A stretch of 25,930 nucleotides of DNA from an uncultured Butyricicoccus sp. (lineage in GTDB: Bacteria > Bacillota > Clostridia > Oscillospirales > Butyricicoccaceae). The stretch lies in contig UQVU01000012.1 in the NCBI GenBank assembly GCA_900544475.1, forward strand, positions 1-25,930, read 5' to 3'. A program made the position numbers and the translations under genes. The notes under the pieces were generated by a model that was not told where the DNA came from, did not search any database, and worked only from the letters and a program-made list of their open reading frames with translations. Below, one piece after another: positions 23,926-25,930 of this stretch (the first letter of the stretch is position 1; each line of letters opens with the position of its first letter).

Positions 23926-24813
23926 TTACGTTTTGTCATCAGAAAGCAGCTGCTCGACGATGCCGCGCACGCCGTTCCATTCCTCGCCGTGCAGGCAGGC
24001 GAGCTTGCCATGGGGGAGAGTGAGGGCGTTTCCGTCCATGTTGCGGGCGGGCAGGTCATGCGGGTCGAGGTGCGCGAGCGCGAAGTCCTCGAGCGGGACG
24101 AACACCATCTGCGCGACCTCGGGGCCGGGGGCAAACGGGGGGACGCCGTCCTGCCGCATGAGAAAGACAAACGAAAGCTCATCGTCAAAGCCGCCGTCCG
24201 CGCGGTAATAGCGCTGGCGGTAGCTGCCGCCGGGGGTAACGGACGCCTCGTCCGCCCGCAGTCCGATCTCCTCGCGTGCCTCGCGCAGCGCGGCGGTGAG
24301 CGGCGTTTCGCCCGGGTCCATGTGGCCGGTCGCGGTCAGGTCGTAAAAGCCGGGATAGAGCGGCCGGTCGTTCTGGCGCTTCTGGAGCCAGATGCCGCGC
24401 ACGCCGTCCCGCACGCCCACGACCCACAGGTGGCAGACATGGTGGCGCAGTCCCTGCGCGTGCACGATGGAGCGCGGCCGCGTGCCGCAGGGGCGGTCGG
24501 CGGCATCGTAAACGGTAAGCATCTCGCCGCCGGTCTGGCTGTCGAGAAGCGCCTGCTTCTGCGTCCGGGTCAGCTTTTTGATTTCGCTCTCGCGGTGCAT
24601 GGCCTCGCTCTGCGTCGCGGAAACCTCGCTGTAAACCAGCTCCACCGGTCCGCGTCCGCGCGTGTATTTCGCGCCCCTGCCGCTGTTGTGCGCGTCGAGC
24701 CGCGCGGCGAGGTCGTTTGTCCAGCCGCAGTACAGCGTGCCGTCCGCGCACCGCAGGATATAGGTATAGGCGTTTTCGGGGGACTCGGCGTGGTCACGGT
24801 CAAAAATCGGCAT
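23926..24813 (-). CDS. Fusion protein: GIY-YIG nuclease domain plus Nudix hydrolase domain
   Basis: The product of 295 residues joins two domains usually found alone. Residues about 15-95 form a UPF0213/YhbQ-type GIY-YIG domain: YTYILRC, LYCGWTNDLAARL, the Tyr in GRGAKYTRGRGPVEL, and Glu-rich SEAMHRESEIKKL. Residues about 97-290 form a Nudix domain of the IDI/YfcD-like type: VYDAADRPCGT, then HAQGLRHHVCHLWVV, and a full Nudix box from Gly163 to Leu185 with the REAREEIGL core (Glu181, Glu182). The ATG at 24813 follows AAGGAGC with 8-9 nt spacing. No frameshift separates the halves. The substrate of either domain is unknown; a role in cleaning damaged nucleotides or nucleic acid is only a guess. 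A terminator-like hairpin (24847-24880) lies between the gene and anything upstream. Confidence 0.88.
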   Translation of the reverse strand: MPIFDRDHAESPENAYTYILRCADGTLYCGWTNDLAARLDAHNSGRGAKYTRGRGPVELVYSEVSATQSEAMHRESEIKKLTRTQKQALLDSQTGGEMLTVYDAADRPCGTRPRSIVHAQGLRHHVCHLWVVGVRDGVRGIWLQKRQNDRPLYPGFYDLTATGHMDPGETPLTAALREAREEIGLRADEASVTPGGSYRQRYYRADGGFDDELSFVFLMRQDGVPPFAPGPEVAQMVFVPLEDFALAHLDPHDLPARNMDGNALTLPHGKLACLHGEEWNGVRGIVEQLLSDDKT

Positions 24814-24846
24814 AATTTTTCGCTCCTTTTCGGTATCGGGGTGGCA

Positions 24847-24880
24847 AAAAGCAGCGGAGTCTGTGTGTTCCGCTGCTTTT
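24847..24880. terminator. Terminator-like hairpin upstream of the GIY-YIG/Nudix gene
   Basis: AAAAGCAGCGGA (24847-24858) pairs perfectly over 12 bp with TCCGCTGCTTTT (24869-24880). On the minus strand the 3' side ends in five T. It could end transcripts from the upstream pspC unit or act as an attenuator, because no promoter is visible in the 33 nt between it and the start codon. Confidence 0.7.
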
Positions 24881-24884
24881 CTAT

Positions 24885-25045
24885 GGCAATACCGCATAAT
24901 TGGACAAGAGCGATTTGCGAGTAAATTTTGCGTACTGACGAGGCGCGGTTTTGCGGTAATACTTGACGTATTACCGTGAAATCGCAACAAAGTCAGGGCA
25001 CAAAATTTCCGCAAAGCGCCGCAGCTTTAATTGTGCGGTGTTGCC
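24885..25045. mobile_element. 161-bp inverted-repeat element, MITE-like
   Basis: The ends GGCAATACCGCATAATT (24885-24901) and, on the other strand, GGCAACACCGCACAATT (25029-25045) match at 15 of 17 positions. The similarity continues inward: GCGATTTGCG vs GCGCTTTGCG, AAATTTTG on both sides, CTGAC on both sides, and GGTAATAC/GTATTACC around a short centre (TTGAC) near 24971. Most arm differences are transitions that keep G:U pairing. There is no coding capacity. No clear target duplication was found. It may be a non-autonomous transposon relic or a long structured RNA. Confidence 0.7.
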
Positions 25046-25054
25046 TTATGTTTT

Positions 25055-25462
25055 TTACTGTTCTGCTTCGCTTTTCGCGGCTTCCTCGGCGGCCTTGCGC
25101 TTCTTTTCGGCGCGCGAGCTGAAGAAATAGCCGACAGCGCCCACAACAACGGCCCAGACGGTCGCATTGGACTTTGCGGCGATGGTCGCAAAAATCGACA
25201 CCGGGAGCTGCTCTCCGACAACGCCGATGATGCCGGCGAGAATATAGCCGCCGGCGGCGCCGAGCGCGGTCCAGTGGAACACATGGCGCGGCATACCGAA
25301 GATTTTGACGTCCTCGGGGGCGATTTCCTCTTCCTCCTCCGGCGCTTCTTCGGCGGGCGCGACAGCGGTTTCGCTTTCGGTCAGCGCGGTTTCGCTTTCG
25401 GCGGGGAGCGTCTGCTCGGTGTTTTCTGCGTTTTCTTCGGTGAACTTATCGTTTTCGCTCAT
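25055..25462 (-). CDS. Hypothetical membrane protein with acidic N-terminal region
   Basis: I do not recognise the family. The product of 135 residues has a very acidic, Ala/Glu-rich N-terminal half (residues about 8-48, including EEAPEEEEEIAPEDV). One or two hydrophobic segments follow (WTALGAAGGYILAGIIGVVGE and ATVWAVVVGAVGYFF), then a short basic-acidic tail RAEKKRKAAEEAAKSEAEQ. It is probably anchored in the cytoplasmic membrane. I chose the ATG at 25462 because AAGGAAG lies 8 nt upstream; a GTG at 25471 overlaps that ribosome site. It follows the pspC gene by 21 nt and is likely co-transcribed, which may hint at an envelope role. Confidence 0.7.
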   Translation of the reverse strand: MSENDKFTEENAENTEQTLPAESETALTESETAVAPAEEAPEEEEEIAPEDVKIFGMPRHVFHWTALGAAGGYILAGIIGVVGEQLPVSIFATIAAKSNATVWAVVVGAVGYFFSSRAEKKRKAAEEAAKSEAEQ

Positions 25463-25483
25463 GGCGGTCACTTCCTTTGCTTG

Positions 25484-25678
25484 TCAGACCCGGCTTTCGG
25501 GCGGAATGATGATAGCAGAGAGAATGTAGGCGAGCACGCCGCTGCCGCCGAGGACGCAGAACAGCACCCACGCCAGACGGACGAGCGTCGGGTCGATGCC
25601 GAAATATTCCGCGATGCCCGCGCAGACGCCGCACAGCATCTGGTTAGTCTCGCTGCGGTAAAGTCTTTTTCCGTTCAT
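25484..25678 (-). CDS. PspC domain-containing small membrane protein
   Basis: The product of 64 residues is a stand-alone PspC domain. KRLYRSETNQMLCGVCAGIAEYFGIDPTLVRLAWVLF is the family signature (CGVxAGIAxYF..D), followed by one membrane helix and IPPES. PspC proteins are linked to the phage-shock envelope stress response in proteobacteria; in Firmicutes, short ones are common and their role is less clear. The ATG at 25678 follows AAAGGAGT. A near-consensus promoter lies just upstream. It is the first gene of a two-gene unit with the acidic membrane protein. Confidence 0.93.
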   Translation of the reverse strand: MNGKRLYRSETNQMLCGVCAGIAEYFGIDPTLVRLAWVLFCVLGGSGVLAYILSAIIIPPESRV

Positions 25679-25699
25679 AGATCAAAACTCCTTTTCTTT

Positions 25700-25728
25700 A
25701 TCATACGTTGTTTCGCGGTTTTCGTCAA
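25700..25728 (-). promoter_or_regulatory. Promoter of the pspC unit
   Basis: Minus strand: TTGACG (25723-25728), 17 nt, TATGAT (25700-25705). Both boxes match the consensus at 5 of 6 positions. Confidence 0.82.
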
Positions 25729-25866
25729 GGAAAAAGACGGTATCAAAAAAACGCGGTCTCAAAATATAAATTTTGTGTGAACAACGAATATGGAAACGCA
25801 TTCAGTCAGCCGATAAAGTCATTTTTTCGATTGTGCAGTTTTTCGCGCGGAAGTGCGCATGAAATA

Positions 25867-25918
25867 GATTTTGCAACGCAAAATCATAAAAACCGGGAGC
25901 ATGTATCACGGTTTTTAT
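25867..25918 (-). repeat. Hairpin pair at the right edge, related to hairpin D of the repeat family
   Basis: GATTTTGC/GCAAAATC around AAC (25867-25885) is followed directly by ATAAAAACCG (25886-25895)/CGGTTTTTAT (25909-25918). The second has the ATAAAA...TTTTAT ends of hairpin D and a loop (GGGAGCATGTATC) resembling GGGCGTGTACCT seen at 19116-19125 and, inverted, at 10640-10651. It may be the far end of another element, in the same orientation as copy 3, of which the rest lies beyond the window. The stretch 25730-25866 holds no gene I can support. Confidence 0.55.
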
Positions 25919-25930
25919 ACTCCCAGAGGG

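Overview
The window is GC-rich chromosomal DNA of a fermentative anaerobic Firmicute, most likely a gut clostridium of the Oscillospirales/Ruminococcaceae-Butyricicoccaceae type. The evidence is the paired glgC+glgD ADP-glucose pyrophosphorylase genes, a pyruvate formate-lyase with its activase, a PspC-type small membrane protein, strong AGGAGG-like ribosome binding sites, and several GTG/TTG starts. The lineage is inferred from gene content only. No rRNA, tRNA, CRISPR array, phage or plasmid genes were seen.

Layout: (1) 1-1428, a multi-hairpin repeat, then cinA. (2) 1533-10770, a glycogen locus glgB-glgC-glgD-glgA-glgP, with candidate promoters before glgB and glgA, structured leaders before glgA and glgP, and a hairpin cluster plus terminator after glgP. 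(3) 10795-13611, a minus-strand Zn/Cd-type P1B ATPase with a His/Asp/Cys-rich N-terminus, a near-consensus promoter and a palindromic operator candidate. (4) 13792-15399, inorganic pyrophosphatase and a tRNA-dihydrouridine synthase. (5) 15609-19000, a ZTP (pfl-motif) riboswitch with an overlapping terminator, pflB, a second multi-hairpin repeat, then pflA. (6) 19105-23121, a third repeat copy in inverted orientation and the minus-strand polyamine operon potABCD. (7) 23196-25728, an HD-domain phosphohydrolase, a GIY-YIG/Nudix fusion, a 161-bp inverted-repeat element resembling a MITE, and a two-gene unit of an acidic-tailed membrane protein and PspC.

How the genes work together: GlgC/GlgD make ADP-glucose, GlgA polymerises it, GlgB branches the polymer and GlgP mobilises it as glucose-1-phosphate. 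Pyrophosphatase can pull the GlgC reaction forward. PflB/PflA convert pyruvate to acetyl-CoA and formate. The riboswitch would tie pflB transcription to ZMP/ZTP, the alarmone of 10-formyl-tetrahydrofolate shortage, which fits formate being the one-carbon donor.

The least explained structure is a family of multi-hairpin intergenic elements: copies at 1-140, 18087-18233 and 19105-19253, and related hairpins at 10523-10680 and 25867-25918. Some modules are nearly invariant. Others keep a core or loop while the two stem arms change together, as expected for selected secondary structure. The two complete copies begin 2 and 8 nt after the stop codon of the gene they follow, in the same orientation, so they may be a 3'-UTR element. 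Other features worth attention are the Lys/Ala/Val-rich tail on GlgB, the metal-binding repeats of the ATPase, the GIY-YIG/Nudix fusion and the MITE-like palindrome.
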